NCBI GenBank assembly: GCA_022036555.1
Contig: CM039119.1
Span: 3,410,001 to 3,474,000 of the forward strand
Direction of reading: 5' to 3'
From: Microstegium vimineum
Lineage: Eukaryota > Streptophyta > Magnoliopsida > Poales > Poaceae
Length of the DNA stretch: 64,000 nt
Every line of letters begins with the position of its first letter. Position 1 is the stretch's first letter. The translations under genes were made by a program, and so were the position numbers. Of the stretch, positions 11,763 through 22,666 are shown piece after piece. Under the pieces are notes generated by a model. That model did no database searches. It was not told where the DNA came from and saw nothing but the letters and a program-made list of their open reading frames with translations.

Positions 11763-12720
11763 TGTGAGCAGCAGCTGTTTCGCTTGGTCACAGTAGGCAA
11801 GAGATCTCCCAGAACAAGTGCGTCCTAGGTTCAGCTGAGTTCCTGGAAATGAATTGAATGGGAGGAATTAAAAGGGCAATTCCACTTCTCGCAGGTTATG
11901 AAATCCGGCATTAACCCAACTCTACAGCAGTTACCAGAGATATTCAGAAACAACCTATCTAACGTTCCTGCTCATCCTATCACAAGAAACAAACAACTAC
12001 TGCAGTGGGCTGCGGCTTTTGATTCTGCACTTATTAAGGACACAGATTAAAAGATGCAGACACCATGTTTGAAGTAACTGCAAGGTGGTGAACTTGAAGG
12101 TAAAAGACGTTTTTCATTCTTATTTTATTATTATTAAGAGGAAAAAACAAACCGAGGACGCACATATGAACAGGGGATTTCAGCGAAAGGGGGGAGCTGC
12201 GTTTTGCAACACAGTACCTCCGCGCAACGCCCCCACCAACCATGAAAGAGCAAATCCAGTGTTGCCTACCAACACGTGACTGGTCCAACCGGGGGAAGGG
12301 GCGAGTGGGAAGCACTTGCTCCCCATCGGAGATTAGGAGGGGTTAGGGTTCATAGAGAAACTGGGGACCATTTCAGCGGATTCCGAGCGGGAACAAGAGA
12401 GCTGGTAGGGGCGACGGGGGCGGGGGAATCGCAGCGGAGCTTACCTTACATACGCCGTCGGCTCGCCGCCGCCCTCCAACTCCGAGCGTGGCGAACGAGG
12501 GAGAGAGTGGCCAGTGGCGGTTCCGAGCCACCAACGGGAGGAATGGGACTGGGGAATGGGGGACTGAGGGGTGGGTCTAGGGTTTTGTTTGGCCGCGCGG
12601 TGCGGTCCGGGGCGGGGCGGGGAGCAAAAGAGGCGGGAGGTTGCGAATTGGGAGAGGGTGGGCGCTCCAAGCAACGGCTGCAGGGAACTGGGCCCTCGGG
12701 CTGGCCGTTTCCAAAGAAGG
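11763..12720 (-). promoter_or_regulatory. DDM1 5'UTR, leader intron and promoter
   Basis: A leader exon ends at 12445 with donor 'AAG|GTAAGC' and is joined to a second leader exon, 11763-11842 (acceptor 'TTTCCAG|G'), which runs into the first coding exon. The leader intron is thus 11843-12444. Upstream, 12600-12760 is GC-rich and contains several GGCCCA/TGGGCC (site II type) motifs near 12688, 12719 and 12749. Such motifs are common in genes active in dividing cells. The transcription start was not located. Confidence 0.6.
12446..12451 (-). promoter_or_regulatory. Start-stop minimal uORF (ATG-TAA) in DDM1 leader
   Basis: On the minus strand the leader exon ends ...CGT ATG TAA G|GTAAGC, so an AUG immediately followed by a stop sits one base before the splice junction. 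Start-stop elements can stall ribosomes and lower downstream translation in plants. Whether it lies in the mature leader depends on the unmapped transcription start. Confidence 0.5.
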
Positions 12721-12760
12721 CCCATTAGGTATGCCGGCCAGATTACAGGCCCACAAGGTA

Positions 12761-13228
12761 TGGTTATGCGTTTGGTAGTGCAATAAAAGCTTGCTGCGCC
12801 CAGCAAACTTGCCTAGCTGAGCGAGGAAAACCTTGCCCACGCAGGAGAGCTACGCGAGCAAGGTTTGCTTGCGTGCGACGGAGCTCCTTTTTCAAAATCA
12901 TGTGTTGGATGGATCTGAGTTCTTAGCATCCAAATCCATGCTTCTCTCCAACGAATTGAATCGAGCTCCAGCCTCCTCCCTACGGCAAGTGGAAGCTCAG
13001 TGCCGGCTAATGCAAATTCCTTCACATGAATGATGAATCTGAGTTACAACTGAGCTTCGTGCCAGCTGCCGACCTTTAAGAGGAAGGGACAAGAAGTAAC
13101 ATCACCATGCAGAGCACTTCTCGTCGCGCGTGGCATAATAAGAGCCCGTTTGTTTGGACTTCTACATGCTCGGCCCCTGTTGCGCTCCTTCTTTCCCTGT
13201 TACTCAATGTGTAGTTTTATATTGACGA
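12761..13228. other. Region between DDM1 promoter and LINE 1; no gene seen
   Basis: No convincing coding frame. A stretch at 12785-12875 has inverted 'agcaaacttgc / gcaaggtttgc' motifs that could be a decayed MITE. Confidence 0.35.
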
Positions 13229-13241
13229 TAGGTGCCTGTAG
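13229..13241. repeat. Target-site duplication of LINE 1 (3' side)
   Basis: The 13 bases taggtgcctgtag directly before the poly(T) tract occur again, identical, at 17474-17486 beyond the LINE 5' end. Confidence 0.9.
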
Positions 13242-13374
13242 TTTTTTTTTTGAAAGATCCGGTTGCCCGGCATTGCATTGATAAGTAGAAGAGAGTTGCA
13301 CACTTACAAGCGCGAGAGGCGCTATTTCATATAGCAGACTGCTATATGAGACACTAGGTTAACAACTAAGCTTA

Positions 13375-14078
13375 TTACTCACTAATGGATTGTGCGATCC
13401 TTTGAGAGCTAAAAACACTTCCCCTAACCGCGCCCCAAATTCCACGCTCATCTTTAATCCTCCTGAATACCACCTGTTCATCCCTTTTAGTTTTCTGAAA
13501 AATTCTCTCATTCCTTTCCTTCCAAATATGCCAAAGGGTTAGAATGGTCAGTGAGTGTGCCGCCTTGGTTCCCCTGGCGGTAATGTCTAGAAACCAGTCC
13601 TCCATCTCGTATATCCTTGGCCAGGAGGGTTGCAGATTTGTATAACCACTCCAGTGCACGACTAGGCTCCAGATTCTGATTGCGAAGGGACACTCAGTGA
13701 AGAGATGGGTCACCGTCTCCAAGTTCCTCTCACATAGAGCACAAAAATAATTGTTCTTCCAGCCTCTTAATTGTAGCCTCGCTGCTGTCCAGACCCGATT
13801 TTGAAGTAGGAGCCATAAGAAGAATTTGCAACATGGAGTGGCCCAAGCCTTCTAGATTAGCATTGGGAAGTTGGAGAGGACTTGCCCACAGAACTGGACT
13901 TCATAAGCCGATTTTGCTGAATAAATTCCTGACCTTTCTAGGACCCAAACAATTTTATCATCTTGTTCATTTGCCAGATCAAGATGCACCGACTGTATAA
14001 GCTGCCACAGGTCAAAGTAGTCTCTCAGGATTTCAGTGTTCAGGTTATAAGCAATGTCTCTCATCCAATTATTGTTAA
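13375..14078 (-). pseudogene. LINE 1 ORF2 C-terminal remnant (zf-RVT domain)
   Basis: Two open stretches on the minus strand (13852-14064 and 13375-13722) carry the region following the reverse transcriptase in plant LINEs. The first has a 'W.L..SG.YSAKSAYE' type motif, and the second has Cys/His-containing text followed by 'LTLWHIWKERNERIF', both typical of the reverse-transcriptase zinc-binding domain. The frames are offset, so the region is not translatable as one piece. The upstream reverse transcriptase and endonuclease are absent. Confidence 0.85.
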
Positions 14079-15046
14079 AAAATGTCGCTAGGCTTCTCAG
14101 TAGATAACTTCAAGCGGCGGCGCTTCGGGTCAGAACCTTTTGCCGGTGGTGGTAGGGGAAGCCGTTTGGGGTCACCAGCTATGAAGGCGGCTTTGGTCGA
14201 CGACGGCGACGAAGCGTTTTTCTTCGTGGCAGCAGGTGCAGGGGGAGCTTTCTTCTTCTCGGTTGCAGGTGCAGACGGAGCATCCACCAAGTTCTTGGAT
14301 GTGGTTGTAGCTTTGTTGGTGACGTCGTTGGTGATGACGGGATCTGGCAGCAGCGAGTCGGTGACGACCGGATCTGACAGCACGGAGTCGGCGATGAACA
14401 GATCCGGCGGTGGAGACGACTCAGCAGCAGCAACAGCGTCCCCTGAGGAGGGACGGGGTCAGTAGACGAACACTGCAAATGAAGGGTTAATTCGTCGGCG
14501 AGGAAGAAGGGCTTCACCGAGCAACTTCCATGGCGGCGAGCGGCGACCGGGTCTGCGACTCTGCGCAAGGCAACGAGCCGACGGCAACGGGAGGGAGACT
14601 GGCCGACTGGGAGAGGTAGTGAGGAGTGAGGACTGAGGGACTACGGGAGGAAGAAGGAGTGACGAGTGAAGCTGTGATGTCAAGCAGTGAAGGTCTGAAG
14701 GACCGAGCGACGGGAGTACGGGACGGGAGGGATGCGGCGACAGGAGGGATAGAGATTAGGGTTACAATTCCTTTTATACGGACCTAACTGGACCTGGGCC
14801 AAGATATGTTCTTGGGCCTATTTGATTGATCATATATATCATATATATAAACACCATAGAGGGCTCCCCAACGGGTAACGGGGACGGGTATACAAAGAAC
14901 GTTCCTAAACCCGCCATACCCGCTGGGGATAGATTATTGCCCATTTTCATACCCGCGGGGAGAGATATCATCCCATCCCCGTCCCCTAATGGATCAAATA
15001 CCCGTCGGGTATCGGGTATCGGGTCCCCGTTGCCATCTTTACTCTG
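14079..15046 (-). mobile_element. Ac-like hAT transposon fragment (one end plus start of transposase gene)
   Basis: Read on the minus strand, the fragment begins at 15046 with CAGAGTAAAGATGGCAACGG, followed by many 'acccgcgggtat/gggtacccg' subterminal repeats, the signature of Ac/Ds-type hAT ends. About 400 bases further in are open frames rich in Ser, Pro, Thr and Lys that reach a basic DPKRRRLK patch (minus strand, near 14100). This resembles the N-terminus of hAT transposases just before the BED zinc finger. The element breaks off at about 14079, where LINE ORF2 sequence resumes. The second inverted end and an 8-bp target duplication were not found. Confidence 0.75.
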
Positions 15047-17432
15047 TCACCGGGTCTGGTGGATATCTCGAACGGCGGCGTTCCCAGTCCTCCGTCGTGT
15101 GCTCCAGGAGGTCCCGCGCCCGCCTAGCCCTCAGCGGTGACCTCTGCAACGTACGTCCATGATCGGAGTACTCTAGATCTCCCATCATCGCCTGGCGGTA
15201 AGTCGGTGGTGATCTGGTGCACACCCGCACCGAGCGCCCCGAGGAACAACCCGGGAACAGCTGACGGACACGGGATGCCCGCGGTAGATCATCCCGATTG
15301 CGCGGGCCTCTGCTGGAGTCGTCGTGGTCGTCCCTGCGCACCATGGTTGAGGCCGGCGGCCGGCATCCCCCCGGGTGGATACGTCTGCCCTGAGACGGCC
15401 TCCGTCTAGGACGCCGCGTGTCCACTCAAAAGGGACAAAACGTGGGCCCGAGCTTCCATGATCGGAGGAGGTCCCCGAGCCCGAGTCTGGCGAGGATGGG
15501 CTCCAGTCTTCGTAGCCCGCAAGGTGCACCAGAATGACCCTTTCCCCCTCAAGGCCGATGGGGGGAGTGGCAGGGAGACGGGTCGGGGTCGGCAGACCAT
15601 TGATCACCATGGCTTGCCCCGCTCGTGCCACGAAGAAGGTGTACGACAATGAACGCGGGAGTTCATCAAGGTCCTCCATCCAAACCCAGCAGCACAGGAG
15701 GCCCGTGTCGTCCCTGGCCACTGGACCGTGGTCCCGCCTGTCGATCCGGTCGACAATGCAGGGGTCCCCCAAGATCAGCTTCACTCCTTCCTCATTCCAG
15801 GCCTCCCTTGGAACATTCTCCATTGCTACCTTGACGCGGTACCACTAGGTGGACTCGGTTGGTCCCCCGATCGAGCGCCATGGATTGATTGGGAACGCAG
15901 CGCCCCCAATCTCCATGAAGCCCTTGGTCATGGCGCGGTTGCGTTTCGCCGGCGACGCAAACTCTGCAAGGAACTGCCCCGGACCGAACCTGGCTACCTT
16001 GATGTTGTGGCGTGGGATGTGCAGCTCCCCCATAGGGCATAGGCCACCTCCATGGCATTGGCCCGAAAGCCCTCGGCCGGTGCTGAAACAACTACAACCC
16101 AAACACGAAGGTGGTTTGCCTCCCTCAGGATCCCCTTAGTGGCCACGATGTTGACGTGGGTGCGGGCCGGACGCTGGAGAGCTTGTCCCAGGAGGTACTC
16201 CATGGCTTCGGATGATTGGTTGGGATTGAGCGGTGGGAAGACGATGCGGCTGTGGATGCTACTGGGCGGGAAGGTTAGGCGTTTGTGGATGTTGTTTGAC
16301 GGCGGTGGGCAGTTAGCTTTAGGGATGGGCAGCCGGCGTGCAGGGCAAGCTCGAGAGAAATGGCCAAAGCCTTTGCAATCCCAACAACGAACTGGCTCAT
16401 GACACTGGGCAAGGAGGTGGTCTGAGGCGAGGCAGCGGTAACACTGGCCGACGAGCCGCTTCTTAAAAGCCTCCCGGGCTGCCTCCTTCTTCTTCTCTTG
16501 AATGCCCCTAGCTGCTATAGCGGGTAAGGATTCATGGAGACCTCTGCTTCTCGTCTTCGCTGCCTGCCATGGTGGTGAAAGTTGATTCTGAGCCCCGCTC
16601 AGAGCCTCATTAACTCTGGATGACTCTCCAACCTCCCAATTCTTGGCAGATGAGGAGTAAATCCCATCTTGAAACTGCTTGGCCGCATGCATGGATCCAC
16701 GCGAAGCCAAAGATGGCGTCTTTCTGGAAGACTCGCTAGCTGAAGGCGATGCCAGACCTGCTTCCGTGCCCGAGGCGGAGAGCCGGCCTTGCGGTCAGGA
16801 CGTATCAGAATAGATTTAAGCTTGGTCGGCGGCGCCTTTCCGGTGGCCATAGCTCCCCCAGGGCCCGAAGAGGTGGGCGGGGGGCGCGAGGAGGCTGGCA
16901 GCGGCAGGGCATGGCTGTCCACAACCAACTTGGGGGAGTCTTCAGAGCTTGGTCCGCCGCGTGCACCCCCAACAGATCACGCAGCAGAGGAAGTAGGCAG
17001 GGCATGGCTGTCAACTACCATCTTGGGGGAGTCTTCAGAGCTTGGTCCGCCGCGTGCACCCCCAACAGATCCCGCAGCAGAAGGAGGAGTTACCTCGCAG
17101 GACCTCGGATGCTCTCCAGTAGTGGCTTCCAGGTCGGTCAGAGCTGTCTTCAAGGTCTCGCCCACAGTCTCCAATGGGTCTGCGGATCCACCGACAACCG
17201 GGTCGTCGATCCCTGCCTCATCCCAGTCAATCAGCTCCTCCTCGAATCCTTCCTCCAGATCCGGCGCAGAGGGTGCCTTGGTGGGGGCGAAGGTAATAGG
17301 GCATGATGGATCGGAGGAAGGGGTAGTCCCTGACAGGGTTGGATGAGGGATGGGGTCATCGGTGGTGGCCGCCGGCGCCCGGGTGGCCGCCGGCGAGGGG
17401 TGGGGGGAGGGCTCTCGGTCTCTCCGGCTCAT
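15047..17432 (-). pseudogene. LINE 1 ORF1 (zinc-knuckle nucleic-acid-binding protein), broken
   Basis: The frame opens at the ATG at 17432, 41 bases inside the element. It is acidic and Pro/Ser-rich at first, then basic, then holds two CCHC zinc knuckles close together (CYRCLASDHLLAQC and CWDCKGFGHFSRAC, around 16320-16460). This is followed by a DUF4283-like RNA-binding region and a 'NGLPTPTRLPATPP' segment (near 15550). The coding line is interrupted: a GGA-to-TGA nonsense change at 16977 can be recognised because the neighbouring tandem repeat copy still has GGA, and the frame shifts several times between 16930 and 15790. ORF1 proteins coat LINE RNA; this copy cannot make one. Confidence 0.8.
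16903..17088. repeat. Two tandem copies of a 93-bp unit inside LINE ORF1
   Basis: The block starting ggcagggcatggctgtc at 16903 recurs at 16996 with a few mismatches. The 93-bp period is 31 codons, so the duplication preserved the ORF1 frame when it arose. Confidence 0.85.
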
Positions 17433-17473
17433 TTCAAAAATCCCACTTCGCATTAGAGTACGTGCCACATGTT

Positions 17474-17486
17474 TAGGTGCCTGTAG
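17474..17486. repeat. Target-site duplication of LINE 1 (5' side)
   Basis: Identical 13-base copy of 13229-13241. Confidence 0.9.
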
Positions 17487-19183
17487 TGACTTCGTCAATA
17501 TCAAGATTTGTCGGTTCAACTCGGTTCTTCGGAGGTGCTCATAGGGTAGGGTGTTTTGTACGTGCGTGCGTTCATGGGAATGAGTGTTCGCTCGTATATG
17601 TGAGTGTCTGCATCTGTAACTGGGTCTCACAAAAAAAAGAGCTACGAGTTAGACGCTTCTCTTGGCTCCGCTATACAGTAATGGAGCCGGAGCCCCCGAG
17701 GGTACACAAAACACAACCTAGATATGTGACATGGGAAGAGAAGACAAGGGAGCTAACCTAACCAGAGGACAAAACAGGTGGGCATTTCTAGTTTTGTTTC
17801 TCCTAGCAAGGTAACTAGGTATTGCAAGCTTGGCAAAGCTACCAAGAAGCCCCTTATTAATCGTCGTTTTCGAAATACTCAGTGCTTCTAGGCTTCTGGC
17901 CACTTCACGTTCCCTCAAAGTGTGTTTTCCATTTTGGCTTTAAAATAGCATAAATTAATCATTCTGTTTGGCTGGTGAAATAGGCAGCTAATTCACTATG
18001 AATAAAAAATAATCTAAATAAGACTGAAAAGTTGACTCATAAGACAAGCGAAATAGTTGTAATAGGAAATGGTAAATGCAGTATTTTAATCATTTTGGCG
18101 TAGGACAACAGCAGCAAGCAGAGGCGCGGAGCTACATATGTCCTAAGCCAGAAGACAGAGACAATGACCATTGTAGCTAAATTGTGTCTTTCTAAGCATA
18201 CAAATATGGTCCTAGCTAGGAGCTACTCCTAAGCTAGAATTACATTATTTTTTTCTAAACCATGCACGTACGTAGAAGTAGAACTCTATTCCTTTTTAGT
18301 TAGGATTAGGTTAAAATATATATAAAGTAGGCGATGGATCGATCTTTCCATCTCGGAGAGAAGATTCGGGAACATCTAAGTGCTAGTGACACTAGGATCA
18401 TAGTATCTCCCGATTTTGCATTTGACTCCGTCCGTACTACACCGGCCGGCAGTGCCAGTGCATAAAAAAAAGAGGTGCACTGCCGACTTGGCCGACGGGG
18501 ACCCTGCCGGGTGTACGTAGGTTTGCCGCAAAGAAAGCCCGGCGGCGGAAGCCTCGCTGAAGCTGAAGCGTCATCGTCGTCGCAAGTGACCGCACCGGCA
18601 CCGGACCCCTCCAGGAGACGCGTGTCGGGCCGGAGCGGCACCTGGAAAGCCGAAAGGAGGCAAAAGCAGCCGGGCCGACCGAGGATCGATCCGAGCCCGA
18701 CCTCCGGGGTACGCAGCGCCACACGTAGATAGAAGGAACACGTACATGAGCTGGGCTTCCTTTATTCTGCAAACAAGGAGCATGGGCCATGGCGTGCTCT
18801 GCCACCAGACGTCGTCGTCGACGGTCCACCACAGGTCGGCACGGCACGGCACGGCAGTCGCGCGTGTCGATGTCACCACGTACCTCTCTGTTTCTTTCGT
18901 TTCACCAGCCAGCTGTTAGCTGTAGCCTGTAGGTATATATGCAGGCACGCAGCAGAAAAGCGCCGAGGAAAAGAAGACGGCATGGAACAGGTGCGGAATG
19001 CATGCAGAGTTTTATCTGGGAGTGTGTAACATTCCACTTCCACACTGTGTCACTGTTGGTTGCTCCCGTGTGTGCTCTCGATGACGTTCAGCAACAATGG
19101 TTCCTGTGCTTTTTTTTGTGTGTGTGTCTCTCTATGTATGTATGTGTGAATGAAATTGGTGGATTTACCTAGCTACTATCTAA
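17487..19183. other. Intergenic; no gene recognised
   Basis: A GC-rich patch at 18430-18850 contains overlapping frames up to 138 codons on the minus strand, but none shows a known domain or consistent codon signal. The rest is AT-rich. Confidence 0.4.
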
Positions 19184-19382
19184 GAGCAACTTCAACCAGC
19201 ATGCAAATTAGAGTCTTTTTTTTTTTTCATTTGCATCCCAGCAAAAAATAGGGGCCCAAAATTACATCAAACCCAACACCCTATCCAACCCTGTTCCGGC
19301 TCCCCGCCCGCGCCCCGAGCTGTGCCGGCGCCCCGACCGCGCCGCCCCGGCTCCCCCCGCCCGCCGTCCTCGCGCCCTCCTC
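19184..19382 (+). repeat. Left long terminal inverted repeat of element A
   Basis: About 199 bases that match, inverted, 26136-26341. The match ends at 'cgcgccctcctc', where BAHD gene sequence starts. Confidence 0.8.
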
Positions 19383-20025
19383 GTCGGGGCTCGCGCAGAG
19401 CTCGCCGGCCGTCGATACCGCCACCGGCATCGCGAACGCGTTCCCTTAGTAGCCAGCAGGGATCGTCGTCGTCCCGCTGCCGCAGCGGCCACGGCCGTCG
19501 ACGGCGATGATTAGTAGTACAACCTCGGTGGAGTCCAGTGCGAGCGCTAAGGTTCGGTACTTCCATAGCCAGCCCGCGATGACGTCGAACCTCGACGCGC
19601 ATGCCTGAAGCTCCGGCGGCGAGAGCTGCGCTCGGATGGACGCGATCTCGTCGGGCCCGAAGAAGAAGTGCCCGAGCGACATGTCGTCGTCTGGTGACAG
19701 TAGAAGCATGTTGCTGCTGCTGCGGCTGTCGTCGTCACTAGTCACCTCGTCGTCGTTGTAGTAGACGTCTAACTCGTCCCGCCGCGGCGGCGAGTTGCGT
19801 GGCGCCTCCAGCAGGTGGCGTTCCCACACCGGAGGAGGCACGGTGGGAGCTTGTTGCGCGGCGTCGGCGTCACTACGCCGTGCAAGCTCGGCCACGGCGG
19901 CGAGGAACTGCGTCACGCCGACTCTGTCTGTTGAGACGGACCGCGAGGACGAACCCTCCGCAGGCGAGTCGCGTCACCTGGAAAAGCAGGAGAGGCGTGT
20001 TGACGATGTCGGATGAGCCCGGTTC
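19383..20025 (-). pseudogene. BAHD-type acyltransferase gene fragment
   Basis: Read on the minus strand, the fragment runs from SSDIVNTPLLLFQ, VTRLACGGFVLAVRLN, through TQFLAAVAELAR, FFFGPDEIASIRAQL, FDVIAGWLWKYRTLALAL and VIAVDGRGRCG to GNAFAMPVAVSTAGELC. This is the recognisable middle of a grass alcohol acyltransferase, which transfers an acyl group from acyl-CoA. It is dead. The stretch that should hold the catalytic His-x-x-x-Asp after 'VRLN' is deleted with a frame change (near 19940), a Tyr codon in 'GYYGNAF' is now TAA (near 19446), and the C-terminal DFGWG region is absent. Both ends stop abruptly, the left one exactly at the inverted repeat of element A, which suggests capture by the transposon. 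Confidence 0.85.
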
Positions 20026-20232
20026 AGCGCGCGGCGCGCGCGGGACGTGCGGCAGCAGCGCCGCCGAAGCCGCGCCGCCCTGCGCCGCACGTCTCGCCTC
20101 CCGCGCCGTCGCGCCGCGGCCCGCGTGCCCGCCTGCGCCGCGCCGTCGCCCTCACTACCGGCTCCGGCGAACATGACGGCGCCAGGCTTCTCCGGAGGCG
20201 CGCTGGCTCCCCGTCCGGCAGAGCACTCTACG

Positions 20233-20502
20233 GAGTCGGAGTGGGAGGAGTTCCTGTTCTGGCGAGGGTGGAAGCCGACCATGGTGGGCATCGAGGCCTT
20301 CGAGATGCGCAACCTCTTCTACTGCGCCAAGCTCGTCGTCAACAGCGCTCTGGCCAGGCGCGAGAGCCGCGGCCTGCACTTCAACGAGGACTTCCCGTAC
20401 CTGGAGGAGAGCAGGAGGAAGCTCACGGTCATCTTCCCGGCCGCCGTGCAGGAGCTCACATGGAGCTCCAAGCCGTTGCTGAGGCAGCTGCAGTGCAAGT
20501 AG
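20233..20502 (+). pseudogene. L-aspartate oxidase C-terminal gene fragment
   Basis: Ninety codons ending at a TAG match the C-terminal end of plant L-aspartate oxidase, the plastid flavoenzyme that starts NAD synthesis from aspartate. Diagnostic text is FEMRNLFYCAKLVVNSALAR, RESRGLHFNEDFPYLEES and a terminal LQCK. The FAD-binding and catalytic domains are absent. The frame stays open upstream to 20047 through unrelated GC-rich sequence, so a 151-codon chimeric frame exists. A stretch resembling a natural 3'UTR follows. The fragment sits 200 bases from, and opposite in strand to, the BAHD fragment inside element A. Confidence 0.85.
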
Positions 20503-21394
20503 TAGACGACAATGGCATGCAACTCATCGTGTTGGATGGACCTTGGGGATTCGTTGATTCATCATAAGAACTCGATCTTTCTTCCGAGAGCATACACAAA
20601 ATCCAGTGAAAACTGGAACCGGAAGTGAGAGAGATTCAGTGGTTAGGCATGCTGAAGTAGCCTGTTGCATATCTTTGCCATTCTTGACAGTTCCAGCTGT
20701 TGCAACTTGTAAAATCTGTTGCTTGAGCTGCATTATGATTTATGAACCTTGATTGATGCGTAGTACAGGTCTGGGTGATTGCACACCAATTGATTACCAT
20801 AGTGTTGATGTAATGTAATGCAGTAAAATTCCTTTGATTCAGAGTCACTAGTACAGGTCTGCAGTTGCCTTCAATTGGCCTGTTTGCTCTGTTGGCATAT
20901 GCTATCATGACCTGCATATCTCCTTGTTTAAGTGGTGCTTTCTGAATAGGTGAGGCAGTATGTTCCTATTCTTTTGGTGTTGAACAAATATTGAGACTTG
21001 TGGGATTTAGCATTCCTGACAGTGACTTGTGGGATTTATACCTGCAAACTCAGGTCTAGTACAGACAGTGCCTTGTGGGATTTAGCATTCCTTTGCAAGT
21101 ACAGACAGTGACTATGGTGCCTGGGCAAGTGCTCATACCGGGCAGTGTTGTCTGCCTGTCTGTCTGCTGGATGATACCGTGGCGCCAAGTTGATCAGCTG
21201 CCCAACCAACCAGTGCTGCTTGGGCTCTGAATTCCAGCACCTAGCTACACCGAGCAGCTTGGCTGCATCTGCACTGGAACTGCACGAAGCCTGTAGCCTT
21301 GCTTCGTATATAGAATGGCTATGTCTCTGCATTTGTTTACATATCTGTTTCCTTTTTTTCTTTTCGCTCTGCTGCAGCTTGCACAGGCACCTAG
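20503..21394. other. Non-coding stretch downstream of the aspartate oxidase fragment
   Basis: No gene seen. It may include the captured 3'UTR of the oxidase gene. A short direct repeat, 'cagacagtg.cttgtgggatttagcattcct', occurs around 21000 and 21065. Confidence 0.4.
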
Positions 21395-22476
21395 CTACGG
21401 CTCATCGCTGTCAACGACCTTGAGGCGACCCAACGCCTCCTCGATCGTCATCGTGGAGAGGTCCAGCAGAGACTCGATTGAGCGAGCCATCTGCTTGTAC
21501 TTGTCGGGGACGCAGCGGAAAAGCTTCTCCACAGCTCTCTCTTCGCCGTAGGTGTCGTCACCGAACTGCACCATTTTCTGCAACAGAGTGTTGAGACGGA
21601 GAGCAAAGTCATCGACGTCCTCACCTGACTTGAAGGTCAGGTTCTCCCACTCCTTGCATAGTGCCTGCAAGGTAGACTTGCGAGCACGGTCGCTGCCAAT
21701 GCGTGCTGCAGCGATGGCATCCCAAGCCTCCTTGGCAGTCCGCTTGCTGGTAAGCGAAAACTGCATTTCGGGCGGGACTGCAGCAATGAGAGCATCCAAC
21801 GCCTGTCGATCTTGGTTGTAGTCAACGTCGCCGTACCAGACTGCATCCCACATGTGCCGCAGTTGGAGCCTTACCCTCATCACCGCAGCCCACTCGACGT
21901 AGTTGGTCTTGGTGAGGGTAGGCCACCCTCCGCCGGGGCCAAAGTCCCTGACAACAGCATGGTATTCGCGGTGACCACGATACCGAACCGGGGAGAGAGA
22001 GCCGCGTCGCCTGTGAAGGCCGCGCTCTCTGTCGACCCGTATGTCGCCGTCGTGCACTCCTCCAGGAGCGCCACCGCCGTGGTTGCCTTGACCAAGAGCG
22101 CCACCGGCGCGCCCGCGCCTGTCTGGGCTGCCAGCACGCTCATGGGCGTGTGCAGCGCAGTTCGTCCTCGCGCTGCCTCCCTTTCCAGCAACTCGAGGTC
22201 TGCATCAGCGCTGTCGTCGACAGCGATGGAGCTGCCGTTGCTGCTGCGCAGAGCCTCGACCTCTGCTGCTGCTGCACGCGCTGCAGCAGCTGCTGCCGCT
22301 GCTTCCGCCTCCGCTTTGGCTGCTGCCAGCTCTGCCGCTGCCAGCCTCGACGCTATTGTCGCCGCCGTAGCAGTCTCCTTCGCCGCTCGCTCACGTTCCT
22401 CTGCCGCAGCGAGCTCGGCCGCCTGCCGACGCTGCGTGCTTGAGGTGATCGAGCGCTGAGACTGTCCTGCAGACAT
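21395..22476 (-). pseudogene. Copia gag, frameshifted
   Basis: The frame starts at 22476 with an Ala/Glu-rich coiled-coil segment (22380-22200) and passes by a frame change near 21990 into a second frame. The second frame carries the capsid-like core: WPTLTKTNYVEWAAVMRVRL, later 'AKEAWDAIAAARIG' and 'LQALCKEWENLTFKSGE', ending LKVVDSDEP. These are typical of gag polyproteins of plant Copia elements. No zinc knuckle, protease, integrase or reverse transcriptase follows, so the copy is inactive. Confidence 0.8.
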
Positions 22477-22666
22477 GGCACACCAACGAGGAGCTGCTGC
22501 ATGGAGAGAGAACAGCTTGTGACGAGCTGCTGCTCGTCTGAACAGAGGGGGAAGTGTGAACCGAGGCAGCTGGAGCTGCTGCTGCTCCTAGCTGTGGCTG
22601 CTGCAGGGTTGGGAGCGAGGCTGGAGAGGGAGTTGAGCAGGAGATGCTCAGGTTACAGAAAATTAC

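Larger units (their letters stand above)
13242..17473 (-). mobile_element. LINE (L1-type non-LTR retrotransposon), defective, with nested hAT fragment
   Basis: On the minus strand the element starts at 17473, codes for a zinc-knuckle ORF1 from 17432, later carries the C-terminal part of ORF2, and ends in a poly(A) tail (poly-T at 13242-13251 on the plus strand). It is flanked by an exact 13-bp target duplication, the hallmark of target-primed reverse transcription. The endonuclease and reverse transcriptase core of ORF2 is missing. In its place, between 14079 and 15046, is a piece of an Ac-like hAT transposon. The 3' tail 'ccggatctttc-A(n)' is shared with LINE 2 at 31324, so both belong to related families. 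Confidence 0.9.

Noticed and set aside
18306..18847. Overlapping minus-strand frames of 136-138 codons
   Set aside because: GC-rich chance frames; no family resemblance in any frame.
21812..22459. 215-codon plus-strand Ala/Ser/Val-rich frame
   Set aside because: Antisense shadow of the Copia gag coiled coil.
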